Shown here: positions 1-10,800 of the stretch, piece by piece
Layout of the letters: every line of letters starts with the position of its first letter
Position numbering within the stretch: position 1 is the stretch's first letter
From: Candidatus Wallbacteria bacterium
GTDB taxonomy: Bacteria; Muiribacteriota; UBA6191; JACPRK01
DNA: 64,000 nucleotides
Direction of reading: 5' to 3'
Assembly (NCBI GenBank): GCA_016213845.1
Contig: JACQZN010000012.1
Location: 62,001-126,000, forward strand
Notes under the pieces: model-generated
Seen by the model: the letters and a program-made list of their open reading frames with translations, nothing else
Database searches by the model: none
Told to the model about the DNA's origin: nothing
Made by a program: the position numbers and the translations under genes

Positions 1-1
1 G

Positions 2-2170
2 GACGAAGCGCGCCAGGCGCTGACGGGCGTGCCGGAGGCGAGCCTGGAGCCGGAAGTGGTGATCGCGCGCGCCCGCCAGCGCGTGCAGCTGGGGTACCCG
101 GACTCGGCCCGCGACTACCTGGAGTGGGCGGTTTCAGCGACCAAGGAGCCGGCCATCATCACGGAGTACATGCTGCTCGGACGCAAGGCCATCCCCCGGG
201 AAATGGACCGCCGAGAGTGGGCACGCGAGCAGGAGCGGTACGACGAGCTCTACGAGCTTGTCACGCGCCGCACGGACGACTCCCCGATGCTCATCTGGGG
301 ACGCGACGCCCGGTTGAACGGCGGATGGACCCCGACCGGCCGTTACGGCTTCTCCGGCCGATTCTGGGGAGGGTCGGACCCCGAAGCAGCCCGGCTGCTC
401 AACGAGGCGATCGGCGGCTGCCCGAAGGACCTGGAGACCAACTACGAGTTCGCGATGGCGCTCTGGCGCATGGCCGGCTGGGGTGCCAAGGCTGGCCAGT
501 TCCAGCGCATCCTCGACTCCTTTCGCACCGCCTACGCGCTGCGTCCGCGCCGCACCGACGTGGCGCTGTGGCGCGGCTTCCACGAGCTGCTCTCCTACGC
601 GGGTGACCCGGTCGCGGGCAACCGCCTGCTGAGTGGGCTACCGGCCACGCCCGACTCCTATGCCGGCCCGGTGCTGCTCGAGCTGGTCTCCCTGGGCCGC
701 GGCCTCTTCGCCTACTTCGTCGGAAGCCATCGCGCGGCCGCTCGCGAGCTGCTCAAGACCGCGCACCACGAGGGCTGGGGAGTCGGTTTGATACTGGCCG
801 ACTCCCTGGCCGCCGCCGGCAACCCTGAGGGCGCCCTCGAGATCGCCGAAGCCTGGTCCGTCAGCACTCGGGCGCAGTCCAAAGCGTGCCAGAGCGAGGC
901 CGAGAAGCTGCGCGAGTACCTCGACGCCTGGGGGTTCGGGCCCTTCAAGCCCGCGCAGGCCGAGCATCTTGCCGACGCCTGGTACGTGGGCGCCTACGAC
1001 CGTGCGCCCGGCGGACCTAACCAGACGATCTCCCGCTGGCTCCAGGGCATGCGGCGGGAGGGCCGCCAGGACTGGATCGAGCAGCTCTTCACTGGCCACA
1101 TGGGGATTCTGGCCGACAAGCGCGAGCTGGAGAAGATCGAGAAGGGCTCCACGGAGGACCTGCCCGAGCCCGAGGTCGTCCGCACCCGGGAGCGGCCCGT
1201 GGCGGGCACGCTCATGGACGGTCTGAGGGCCGCCGCAGCCGCCGAGTGGAACAAGGGGCAAGCCGACGCCCCCTCGGGCAAGTCGCTCAACATCGGCGCC
1301 TTCGTGCTGGCCATCGGCGTCTCCTTCATCTACGCCGCAACACGCATTCCGCGCGACGCCCCCTTGATGGTGCACCTGCCCGCCTGGTCCACCGCCCTGC
1401 TCGTCACGCTCGTGGGCGTCTGGTTCGTGTCGCCCGCATCCTGGCGTCGGCCCGTTCGCGCGCGCGTCATACCCATCCTCGAAGCGCGCAGGGCCAGCAA
1501 GGCCGCCGCCCGCGACCCCGAGCCGGTCCCTGTGCTGGCCGGCAACTACACGCCGGCCAAGGCGCTCGCGAAGCTGCTGGCCGACGCCGCCGTCCCAGCA
1601 GCCCAGGTTCCTCCACCCGATTCGCTCACCGCGCTCCTGGAAGCCGCAGCCGACAGCCGTACGGCCGACGGTCTGCTCAAGACCTTCCGGGAGCTCTCGG
1701 CCGAGGCCAGGAAGCAGCAGCTCGCCGCCGCCGGGGAGGCCGCCTATCCCTACCTGATGCAGAAGCTGGCCCGCGGCACCTGCTTCACGCAGGAGCTGGC
1801 GGCCGGCTACCTGGCCGTGCTGGGCGACGAGCGGAGCCTGCCGCTCTTGCGTTACGTGGCCCACGAGCACATCGCGCGTGCAATGCGGCACCTGCTCGAC
1901 GGCCTGCCGCTCTTCACGCTGACCCACGTCTCCGAGTCCGACTACGACATGGGCCACGATGGCAACTGCCACGTCCTGGACGCCCTGGCTGCGGCCGGCG
2001 ATCCCAAGGCCGTGCCGCTCCTGCTGGACGCGCTCGAGTCCGCCGACACCGACATGCTCGCCTCGGCCCAGCGAGGGCTGACCCGCATGACCCGGGCCGT
2101 TGGCCTGAGGACCGCCTTTCAGTGGCGCACGGCCCTGGCCAGCCCGGCGTTCGGGAAGCAACCCGACTGA
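2..2170 (+). CDS. TPR/HEAT-like membrane protein, 5'-partial
   Basis: The reading frame is open from base 2, so the true start lies upstream of the window; an internal GTG at 29 is the first possible start inside it. The first ~400 visible residues are helical and rich in Ala, Leu, Trp and Glu, in the style of TPR-like repeats (for example AMALWRMAGWGAKAGQF). Two hydrophobic segments follow at about residues 420-440 and 450-470 counted from base 29. The last ~150 residues look like HEAT or armadillo repeats (LAVLGDERSLPLLRYVA; LAAAGDPKAVPLLLDALES). A membrane-anchored scaffold is plausible, but no enzymatic motif is visible and no specific function can be given. Two other membrane proteins in this window combine HEAT-like repeats with TM segments (49903-51822 and 63060 onward). 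Confidence 0.75.
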   Translation, partial: DEARQALTGVPEASLEPEVVIARARQRVQLGYPDSARDYLEWAVSATKEPAIITEYMLLGRKAIPREMDRREWAREQERYDELYELVTRRTDDSPMLIWGRDARLNGGWTPTGRYGFSGRFWGGSDPEAARLLNEAIGGCPKDLETNYEFAMALWRMAGWGAKAGQFQRILDSFRTAYALRPRRTDVALWRGFHELLSYAGDPVAGNRLLSGLPATPDSYAGPVLLELVSLGRGLFAYFVGSHRAAARELLKTAHHEGWGVGLILADSLAAAGNPEGALEIAEAWSVSTRAQSKACQSEAEKLREYLDAWGFGPFKPAQAEHLADAWYVGAYDRAPGGPNQTISRWLQGMRREGRQDWIEQLFTGHMGILADKRELEKIEKGSTEDLPEPEVVRTRERPVAGTLMDGLRAAAAAEWNKGQADAPSGKSLNIGAFVLAIGVSFIYAATRIPRDAPLMVHLPAWSTALLVTLVGVWFVSPASWRRPVRARVIPILEARRASKAAARDPEPVPVLAGNYTPAKALAKLLADAAVPAAQVPPPDSLTALLEAAADSRTADGLLKTFRELSAEARKQQLAAAGEAAYPYLMQKLARGTCFTQELAAGYLAVLGDERSLPLLRYVAHEHIARAMRHLLDGLPLFTLTHVSESDYDMGHDGNCHVLDALAAAGDPKAVPLLLDALESADTDMLASAQRGLTRMTRAVGLRTAFQWRTALASPAFGKQPD

Positions 2171-2193
2171 CGTCCGCCGGAAACACCCGGGCC

Positions 2194-2222
2194 GAAAACC
2201 CGGTACGGGTAGACGCCACGGG
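2194..2222. repeat. Half copy of a palindromic dispersed repeat
   Basis: These 29 bases, containing the core ACCCGGTACGGGTAGACGCC, are identical to the right arm of the 65-nt palindrome at 51867-51931. The left arm is absent here. The copy lies 23 bp after the preceding stop codon, and the full palindrome also lies just after a gene. The rest of the 2171-2432 gap shows no gene; its end carries the AAGGAG ribosome-binding site of the next gene. Confidence 0.8.
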
Positions 2223-2432
2223 ACCTCAAGCGGCCGTGTCCAATGGCCGTGTCGCGTCGGAGGGCGCCCTTGCATTGGCATCCCGCCAACCGATTGTCCA
2301 TGTCGCCAGTATCCTGTCCGCGCGCGCTATCCTCGCTTTCGAGCGGAACGAACGGACCTCGCCAGTTCCGGAGGATGCGGGCAAGCGCGCCCGCCCCGGG
2401 CGGGTCCGCCGGCGCCGCCGAAGGAGCAGGAC

Positions 2433-2843
2433 ATGAACACCGAGACCATCCGACTGGAGCACGCGTTTCTCACCGTTAGAGACCTCGACCGCAGCCTCGC
2501 GTTTTACCGCAAGCTCTTCCCCGCCTGGGTCACCCGCTGGAGCGGAAAACCGAGCCACGGGAGCCGTTGGGTCCACTTCGGCCCGTCCGGCGACGGCCAG
2601 CCGGCGTACCTATCGCTCTGCGAGAACACGGAGGCGGCCGACGACTCGGAGCCGTACGAGACGGTGCGAATCCAGCACATCGGATTCTCCCACCCCGACG
2701 TGAACGCGCTGATCGGCGAGCTGTCGCGGGGCGGGGTCGAGCCCTCGGCGGAGCTGATGGACGACGGCCGCTACCGGCGCATCTACTTCGCCGACCCGGA
2801 CGGCCACGAGCTGGAGTTCGTACAGAAGCTCCCGGCAGCATGA
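2433..2843 (+). CDS. VOC-superfamily (glyoxalase/bleomycin-resistance fold) protein
   Basis: A 136-aa single-domain protein of the vicinal-oxygen-chelate fold. The N-terminal half has the typical opening LEHAFLTVRDLDRSLAFYRK and the C-terminal half ends in the family hallmark YFADPDGHELEFV. Candidate metal ligands are His10, His82 (in QHIGFSH) and Glu128 (in LEFV), the usual spacing for a metal-binding VOC protein. The family covers glyoxalase I, ring-cleaving dioxygenases and antibiotic-sequestering proteins; the sequence does not show which applies, so the substrate is unknown. The ATG start is supported by an AAGGAG site about 9 bases upstream (GAAGGAGCAGGACATG). It appears to be a single-gene unit, with 93 bp or more before the next gene. 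Confidence 0.85.
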   Translation: MNTETIRLEHAFLTVRDLDRSLAFYRKLFPAWVTRWSGKPSHGSRWVHFGPSGDGQPAYLSLCENTEAADDSEPYETVRIQHIGFSHPDVNALIGELSRGGVEPSAELMDDGRYRRIYFADPDGHELEFVQKLPAA

Positions 2844-2936
2844 CGCCCCCGGCGGCGTCGTCGGAAGCAGACACAGCCATGTCACAGAGCCGTAACACGA
2901 GAGCTCTAGCCGGACTGCTAGATTCCGGTGCAGGTG

Positions 2937-4337
2937 ATGGCAGGCGATCCGACGACGCCGCGCGCCCGGGCCTGGCTCCCGGAGCACGCCCTGCCGGCCC
3001 GAGGTCGACCGGGCCAGGCAGGCGTACTGCCGCGCGGAGCGGCACGCGCCCGGCGGTTCCTGGCGCTCGACGCCCGGGCGGCCCGGTTCCCGCAGCATTG
3101 CGAGCGGCTCATGGCGCAGGCCTTGCGCGAGGCCGGTGACGATCTCTCGGGCGTCACAGGACTGCAGCTGCGGGAGCAACTCGAGGTGCGTTCCCGGCAG
3201 CAGGCGCTACGATCTGGCTCGCTCTGGGGCGTCGAGGGCGCGGCGCTGGCGTGGAGCGCTTGCCTGGAGCGGGCGCTGGCACCGGCCTTCGCGGAGAGAT
3301 CCCGTGCCGTTGCCGCCCAGCTCGGCGCCGCCGCTCTGCAGGCAGCCGGGATCGAGCCGGGCTGCCGTCTCCATGACCTGGCCCGCGCTGCCAGGAACGA
3401 GCCAGGGGTGGCGCAGGCACTTTCCGAGGATTCGACGGAGCCTTTCAGTCTGACACGCCTTCCGGACGGCAGCAGCTTCCGCGCTCACTTCGAGGTGTTC
3501 CTGGACGAGTTCGGCCACTGGACGTCGGACCCGAAAGATCCGCATGCGAGGACCTGGCGCGAGGAGCCACGCTTTCTCCTGGAGCAGCTGAGCGTCCTGC
3601 TCGGCCACCCGTCCGCCGAGGACCCGCGCGCCGCCGCGCTCGCGGCCTATACGCGAGCCCTGGCGCTGGTCCGCCGTGAGCTCGGCGGCTGGCGCGCCGG
3701 CTGGGCGCTCTGGCTGGCGGAGCGCTTTCGCCGGGCGCTGGCTGCTCGGGCGCACCGTGCCTCGGCGCTCGCGGCCGTTCGGCTGCCGCTGCGCGCGGCG
3801 CTGCTGGAGAGCGGCCGCAGGATGGCGGCCCATGGCCTCATCGAGGAAGCCGGCGTCATTTTCGACTTGCCGCTCGCCGACGTGAAGCGCTGGCTCAGGG
3901 GCGAGTGGGACGGCCGGGACGCGCGAGAGCTCCTCGAGCGACCCGAGGTCGGGATGGCTTCCGGTCCCAGTTGGAACCAGCAAGTTCCCGGGGCGGTCGC
4001 GGCTCCGCCGGGCGCAGTCCCGGGAGTGGGCGTGTCGCCCGGCCGGGTGACGGCCCCGTGCCGCATCGTCCGCGACGCGAGCGACGGCGCGCGGCTCTTG
4101 CCGGGGGAGGTGCTCCTGGCGCCGGCTGCGTCGCTTGGTTGGTCGCCCATCGTGGCGCGCGCCGGCGCCGTCGCCGTCGAGTCGGGCGGTGCCTGGTCTA
4201 GCGCGGCCTTGCTGGCGCGAGAGTTCGCACTCCCCGCGGTCGCAGGCGCCGCCGGCCTGCTCGCCGCCGCCACCGACGGCCAGACCGTCACCGTCGACGG
4301 CACCCAGGGCTGGGTCCGGCCGCAAGCGCAGGAGTGA
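2937..4337 (+). CDS. PEP-utilising swivel-domain protein lacking the phospho-His
   Basis: About 466 aa. The C-terminal ~90 residues match the PEP-utilising enzyme mobile (phosphohistidine swivel) domain: GVSPGRVTAPCRIV, then LLAPAASLGWSPIVARAG, then SGGAWSSAALLARE, then FALPAVAG. A central segment (FLDEFGHWTSDPKDP then WREEPRFLLEQL) resembles the linker between the ATP-grasp and swivel domains of PEP synthase and rifampicin phosphotransferase. The N-terminal ATP-grasp domain is absent. In active enzymes the swivel motif reads GG-T-SHAA; here the His position is Ser (codon 4200-4202), so phosphotransfer through this residue is not expected. It may be a pseudoenzyme. ATG 2937 is chosen, but in-frame GTG codons at 2928 and 2934 are also possible, and none has a good ribosome-binding site. 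Confidence 0.7.
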   Translation: MAGDPTTPRARAWLPEHALPARGRPGQAGVLPRGAARARRFLALDARAARFPQHCERLMAQALREAGDDLSGVTGLQLREQLEVRSRQQALRSGSLWGVEGAALAWSACLERALAPAFAERSRAVAAQLGAAALQAAGIEPGCRLHDLARAARNEPGVAQALSEDSTEPFSLTRLPDGSSFRAHFEVFLDEFGHWTSDPKDPHARTWREEPRFLLEQLSVLLGHPSAEDPRAAALAAYTRALALVRRELGGWRAGWALWLAERFRRALAARAHRASALAAVRLPLRAALLESGRRMAAHGLIEEAGVIFDLPLADVKRWLRGEWDGRDARELLERPEVGMASGPSWNQQVPGAVAAPPGAVPGVGVSPGRVTAPCRIVRDASDGARLLPGEVLLAPAASLGWSPIVARAGAVAVESGGAWSSAALLAREFALPAVAGAAGLLAAATDGQTVTVDGTQGWVRPQAQE

Positions 4338-4338
4338 G

Positions 4339-4357
4339 GCGGGGGCAAGCCCCCCGC
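4339..4357. terminator. GC-rich hairpin after the swivel-domain gene
   Basis: An inverted repeat of the form GCGGGGGC-AA-GCCCCCCGC begins 1 bp after the TGA of the swivel-domain gene. There is no T-tract, so a classical intrinsic terminator is uncertain. A closely similar GGGGGC-AAG-GCCCCC hairpin sits at 31645-31663. Both precede a copy of the structured dispersed repeat (34 and 57 bp away), so the two hairpins may belong to one element. Confidence 0.45.
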
Positions 4358-4390
4358 GCCCCAGGGCGACGAACAGAGTCGGCGAAGAGC

Positions 4391-4465
4391 GGGCACAGGC
4401 ATCGGAAGCCCGGCCAACCGACCTGGCGACGGCCAGATTTCAAGCGGGCTTCCGGAGCCAGTCCC
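4391..4465. repeat. Structured dispersed repeat, copy A
   Basis: One of three intergenic copies (others at 31721-31794 and 57425-57525). The arms GGCATCGGAAGCCCG (4399-4413) and CGGGCTTCCGGAGCC (4445-4459) form an imperfect hairpin enclosing a loop with the shared words CAACC and CAGATTTC. The arm sequence differs from the other copies at paired positions on both sides, so pairing is kept while sequence changes. Confidence 0.75.
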
Positions 4466-4838
4466 TCAGTCATTGACAGATCGTTGAGAGCCAGCATCAA
4501 TGCTCACTCGAGGCATTCCACTCAGAGGCGCCGCCTCCGAACCTCCGCCAAGGGGCCGAAGGCCCCCTGGACCCCCATTTTATGCGGCTCTTGGGTGTTT
4601 CGGATGCGCTCAGTCCATTCGAATCCGACAGATAGTTCAAGAGATCTGTCCATGCGTGAGAGCCAGTCCCCGTTTTCGCCTCCGGGCTCGCGACATTGCC
4701 GAGACCCTGCCCTGCGCCCACGCGCCACTGGACTACTTTGGTAGTTTAGGTTACGCTTTCGGCAAGAGGCGTGCGGCGCGACCTCTGGCGGCGCTCTCAC
4801 AGCGTCTGATCCAGCCACGGCGGAGGCCGGTTTCGGGC
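4466..4838. other. Non-coding gap upstream of the first giant gene
   Basis: No convincing gene. The short open frames here lack coding character and family matches. It contains a hairpin GGGGCC-GAA-GGCCCC (4552-4566) and a small inverted repeat ACTAC-TTTG-GTAGT (4732-4745). The promoter of the giant surface-protein gene should lie here, but no convincing -35/-10 pair could be picked by eye. Confidence 0.5.
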
Positions 4839-4845
4839 AGGAGGT
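4839..4845 (+). promoter_or_regulatory. Ribosome-binding site that decides the giant gene's start
   Basis: AGGAGGT lies 7 nt upstream of GTG 4853 but only 1 nt upstream of GTG 4847, so 4853 is the better start. Confidence 0.7.
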
Positions 4846-4852
4846 CGTGTCC

Positions 4853-7800
4853 GTGAGTTTCAACGCGGGTTCGTCGGTTCATCTTGCACAGGCGGCGCTT
4901 GCACGGACCGGGCTCGTGCTCGCCCTTCTTCTCGCCAGTACCTGGCCGGCCTTCGCGGGCGGCGATCACGCCTCCACGCAGGGCGATATCCAGTCGCCTC
5001 GCGACAGCATCACTCTCGATGGCTCGGCGCTGGCCGGTACGCTGGAGAGCAGCTCGGATGTCGACTTCCTGCGATTCGCGGGGAGCGCCTCGTCGACGGG
5101 TTACCAGCTCCACTTCGCCACGGGCTCGACCGGCATGACAGGCGTCCTCGTGAACGCCCTGGGGAACGAGGACCCGCTGACTCGATTTACTCCGAGTCCG
5201 ACATTCTCCGGCAGCTCGATACTGATGACCGGAGGCGCCGGAAACTTCGACATCAAGATCAGCGGCACCGTCTCGGGGAGCTACAGCATCCTGGTGATCA
5301 GCTTCAACCCTGCCATCTCCCCGCCCAGCGTGACCGTCACGAAGAACCCGCCCGGAACCGACGACACAATCTCGGGAACCGCGACTGCCAACGCCACGAT
5401 CCGGGTCTACTCCGACTTCGGCCGGACGACGCAGCTCGCCTCGGGCACGGCCGGTTCCAATGGCGCCTTCGGTCCCATCTCGATTGGCGACAACGCCAAC
5501 TCCCAGGTCTTCGTGACCGAGACGAACTCGGGCAAGCAGGGACCGAACGCGGTCGCGAACAACGACATCGTCACACCTGCCCCCCCGAGTGTCACGGTCA
5601 CGTCCAACAACGCCGGGACAGCAGACACAGCCAGCGGAACCTCGGAGGCGAGCGCCAGCATCCGGGTCTACACGAGCTCGGACAAGACCTCGCTCATCGT
5701 CAACGGCTCTGCGGACAGCAGCGGCAACTGGGGACCGCTCTCGATCGGCGACAACACCAACGCGGTGATCTTCGTCACCGCATCGGACGCCGCAGGAAAC
5801 GAGAGCTCTGGCATCACCGCCACCAACAGCATCCCGACACCCTCGGCGCCTACCGTCACTGTGACGCAGAACTTCCCCGGCATGGCGGACACCGTGTCCG
5901 GCACCGCCGACGCCAACGCGACCATCCGGGTCTACACCAGCTCGACCAAGGCGACGCTGATCGTCCAGGGCACTGCCAACTTCCTCGGCGCCTACGGTCC
6001 GCTCTCGATTGGTGACAACACGAACGACGCGGTCTTCGTGACTGCGACGGCCGGCATCGAGGGCCCGGGCACCGCCGGCGTCAACGACATCGTCGCTCCG
6101 TTGACTCCTACGGCCTCGGTCACAGCGAACGCTCCGGGCACCGCCGACACGGTCTCGGGAACAGCCGAGCCCAACATCAACGTCGGCGTCTTCAGCAGCG
6201 CCAGCGGCGGTAACTCCAACTTCATCGTCTCGGGAACGGTGGACGGCAGTGGCAACTACGGGCCGCTCTCCATCGGAGACAATGCCCATCCGATCGTCTT
6301 CGTGTTCGCGTTCGATGCGGCCAACAACTCCAGTCCGCCCGTTTCGGCCGCCAACATCTCGGGCTCCCCGCCCCCGGCCCCGACCGCCACCGTCGCCCAG
6401 AACGCGCCGGGCACCGCCGACACGGTCAGCGGCACTGCGGAGATCTCCTCCACCATCAAAGTCTACACGGCGGCCGACAAGGCCACTCTGATCGTGCAAG
6501 GCACGGCCACGAGCCTGGGCGCCTACGGTCCCCTGGCCATCGGCGACAACTCCAACTCTTCGATCTTCGTCACGGCAACGAACTCCGTGGGCGAGGGCGA
6601 CGGCACCACGGCAACAAACGATACGGTGGCTCCGCTCACTCCAACGGTCTCGGTCACCCAGAACACCCCCGGCACGGCCGATACCGCTGACGGCACGGCG
6701 GAGGCCAACGCGACCGTCAAGCTCTACCCGAGCGCCGCGAAGGGCTCGGTCATCGTCCAGGGATCGGCCACCGCGGGCGGCGCCTATGGCCCGCTCTCGA
6801 TCGGCGACAACACCAACGGCACCGTCTTCGCCACGGCCACGGACGCGGCAGGCAACGAAGGGCCGGGCGCCTCCGCCGCCAACGACATCGTGCCCCCTTC
6901 GGCGCCCGGCGTCACGGTCACCCAGAACAGCGGCGGTACGGCCGACACCGTGAGCGGCACGGCCGAGGCCGGTTCGACCGTGAAGGTTTACACGAGCTCC
7001 GCGAAGTCCAGCTTGATCGCCCAGGGGAGCGCCACGGGCGGCGGCACCTACGGCCCGCTCTCGATCGGCGACAACACGAACGCCACGCTCTTCGTCACGG
7101 CAACGGACGCCGCGGGCAACGAGAGCAGTGGAACCTCCGCTTCGAATGACATCTCGGTCCCGTCCGCGCCGACGGTGAGCGTGGCTCAGAACACGCCGGG
7201 CACGGCCGACACCGTGAGCGGGACCGCGCAGGCCAACGCCACTGTGAAGGTTTACACGAGCTCCTCGAAGACGTCGGTGATCGTCCAAGGCACGGCCACG
7301 AGCGGCGGCGCCTACGGTCCGCTTTCGATCGGCGACAACACGAACGCGACGGTGTTCGTGACCGTGACGGACGCGCGCGGCGAAGGACCGGGTTCCCCAG
7401 CCACCAACGACATAACGGCCCCCGCCGCCCCCAGCGCGACCATCGCCCAGAACAGTCCCGGCACGGCCGACTCGGTCAGCGGCGCCTCCGAGGCCGGAGC
7501 CTCGATCAGTGTCTTCACGAGCTCCTCGAAGTCGACGCTCATCGTGCAGGGCACGGCCGCCAACGACGGCAGCTACGGCCCGCTCTCGATCGGCGACAAC
7601 GCGAACGCCACGGTTTTCGTGACCGCCACCGACGCCGCGGGGAATGGGAGCGGCGGCACGTCGAGAACCAACGACATAACCGCCCCATTGACTCCGACGG
7701 TTTCCGTCACCCAGAAAAACCCGGGCACGAACGATACGGTGGGCGGCACAGCGGAGGCTGCGGCGACGGTGAAGGTCTACGCGAGCTCGGCGAAGACCAA

Positions 7801-10800
7801 CCTGATCGTGCAAGGCACCGCCACAGGCGCGGGGGCGTACGGTCCACTCTCGATCGGCGACAACGCCAACGGCACGGCCTTCGTGACCGCGACCGATGCT
7901 GCCGGCAACGAAGGGCCCGGCGCAAACGCTGCCAACGACATCGTCCCGCCCGAGGCCCCGGCCGTGACCGTGACGCAGCGCGCTCCAGGCATCCAGGACA
8001 CGGTGAGTGGCACTGCCGAGGCCGGCGCCGGCATCAAGGTCTACACCAGTGCCGCCCGGACGAACCTGATCGTCTCCGGCACGGTCAACTCGAGCGGCGC
8101 CTGGGGCCCGCTTTCGATCGGCGACAATACGAACCTCTTCGTCTTCGTCACGGCCTCCGACACGGCCGGCAACGAGAGCACAGGAATTTCGGCCACCAAC
8201 CCGCCCGTGGCTCCCGTCGTGCGCGTGAAGCAGAGCGCCCCGGGCGCGGCGGACACCGTCAGCGGCTCCGTGGCCGGCGGGGCGGGCCTCACGATCCGGG
8301 TCTACAGCAACCCGTCCAAGACGACGCTCATCGTCTCCGGGACGGCCCTGAGCGACGGCTCCTGGGGACCTTTCTCGATCGGCGACAACGCCAACGGCAC
8401 CGTGTTCGTGACGGCGGCCTCGGGCTCTGTCGAAGGACCTGGAACGGCGGCCACGAACGACATCATCGCACCCGAGCCATCTGCGATCACCCTGACCCAG
8501 AGCCCGCCGGGAACCGCCGATTCTATCCGGGGCACGGCCGAGGCCGGAGCAACAGTTCGATTCTTTACCAGCTCCAACCAGGCATCACCCTTCGCCACTC
8601 GCGCCGTTTCGAGCGCGGGCGACTGGGGCCCGCTCGCGATCGGCGACAACACCAACGCGACGGTCGTCGTCGTCGTCCGGGACGCGGCGTTGAACGAGAG
8701 CAGCGGCGTCACCGTCACCAACGACATCCTGGTCCCGGCAGCCCCGACCTTGTCCGTGACCCAGAGTCCGCCGACGACCGACGACCTGGTCTCGGGCACC
8801 GGCGAGCCGGGAGCGACCCTGCGCCTCTTCACAGATTCCCAGAGGACCACGCTGCTGACCACGGCGGAGATCGGCTCTGCGGGCAACTGGGGCCCCGTGA
8901 GTCTGGGGAACAATCAGCGAAGCCTGATCTTCGCCACGGTCCGGGACGCGGCGCTCAACGAAAGCGGGGCGGTCTCCGCGACCAATGACATCGTGGCGCC
9001 GGACGCGCCCATCCTCAACGTGACGTCTCGCGCCCTGGGCACCGACGACGAGCTCTCCGGCAGCGCCGAGCGCGGCGCGCTGATCCGGATCTTCTCCAGT
9101 GCCACTCGGCTCGGCTCGATCGGGACGGTCACGGCCGATGCGCAGGACGGCCTCTTCGGCCTTTCCATCGGCGATAACGTGAATCCCACCGTGTTCGTGA
9201 CGGCCACGGACGCCGCGGGCAATGAGAGCCAGGGGAGCACCGCGGCCAACGTGTTCCCGGGCGCGCAGCTCGAGTACCTGGCCGTCCAGCTCGGCCAGGC
9301 CACGGTCGTCACCGGCCAGGCAGGCGTCGAGGTCCGCGCCACGATCCGCAACATTGGAGGCACCGCTGCGCTTCTGACGGCTTCAGGGCTCGAGTTCCGC
9401 ACGGCCTCGGATAACACGAACGTCTCCTCCGACTACACCGTCACGGCCGCGCCCGGCCCTCTGCCCCGGCTTTCGGCCGGAGCCTCGACCGTGCTCACCT
9501 ACTTCGTTGCGGTCTCTCCCGCGGCCACGCTCGGGAGAGTTTTCGTGGTTGCGACCGCATCCGGGACGGACGAGATTCTCGGCGGCGCTGTCGCCGCCCG
9601 TTCGGATGGTTCGACCTCGTCCTGGACGGTCGAACTGAGGATGGCCCTCCTCTTGTCGCGCCTGGAGGCCAAGCGGCGACTGATGTTCCGGGGGTCGACG
9701 AGATTCGTGGAGTTCACTCTCGGTGCCGAACCTTCAACCATCCGTTCGGAGAGGCTGAAGCAGGTCTCGGCCACGTTGCGTTTCCCGGGCGACCAGTTCG
9801 TCGTGACGAAGCTCAGGTCCGGCAATCGGAACTTCTTCGTCGGACTCGGTGAGTACGAGTTCCGTGTCGAGGTCGGCCCCAACGCCCCCCTGGGCGTCGT
9901 AACCGGAACCATCGAGGTCTCTGGCATCGACTCCAACTCCAACCTCCCCATTCCGGTCGTCGGCGGGTCCACGAGGACCTTCGAGTATACCGTCCTGGAG
10001 CCCGACCTGGTGGCCGACGCGGGCGACAACCAAGTCATTCCAACCAGGCGAAGCTACGTGCTCGACGCAAGCCGCACGCGGGCTTCGCGCGCCAATCCTT
10101 CACCCACCTACACGTGGCGCTACAAGGGACAGGTCATCAGCCGTTCCCCCCGGGTGGGAATCGATCCCTTTCTCAGGAACTTTGCTGCCGTTTCAGCCCT
10201 CCGAGGCCCCTCGGGAGGCGTCGTCCGAGAGGCCACCATCACTGAAGTGGTCTACGGGACCAAGACTTACGACCTCGAAGTTACCGATGGTGAGCTTTCC
10301 TCGCGCAGCTCCGTGCAAGTGGAGGTCCGAAACAACGCCCCGACGGCGATAGCACGGGGACCGGCCACCTTCGGTCCCTCGGCTCTGCTCGATGCTTCGG
10401 CCAGCCCCGACCCCGACGAGGACCCGCTGACGTACCGCTGGCGCTTGGTCTCTCCTGTACTCTCAGCGCCGACCACGGCGACCTTCCTGCCCAGGCCCGA
10501 TCTTCCGGAGACCCGCCTGCGGACGAATGTCGAGGGGCCGGTGCGCGTGTCACTCGTGGTCAGCGATGGGACCACCGAATCGGCGCCCGCCTTCCTGGAT
10601 CTGGTCTCCGAGCCGACGAACCCGCGTGCCCTGTGGTTCCTCAGCCCCCGCGATGGCGAGGTGGTCACAAAGGATGAACGCCTCGGTACGCCGGGTCTGC
10701 AAAGAGTAGTGAAGCTTCTCGGGGCCGATCCGGCGTTGCTGGTCGAGACCAACCGCACCTACCCCGAGGTCGTGGTGAAGGTGAACGGGAGCGAGCAGTA

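Noticed and set aside
638-2281. Antisense open frame of 547 codons opposite the first gene
   Set aside because: Composition is Arg/Gly/Pro/Gln-rich and without motifs, while the plus strand shows clear helical-repeat and TM structure.
4751-7813. Antisense open frame of 1,020 codons opposite the Ig-like repeats
   Set aside because: It is a by-product of the regular, G/C-rich codon pattern of the repeat array: the translation is Arg/Gly/Val-rich, repeats with the array period, and has no ribosome-binding site or family match.
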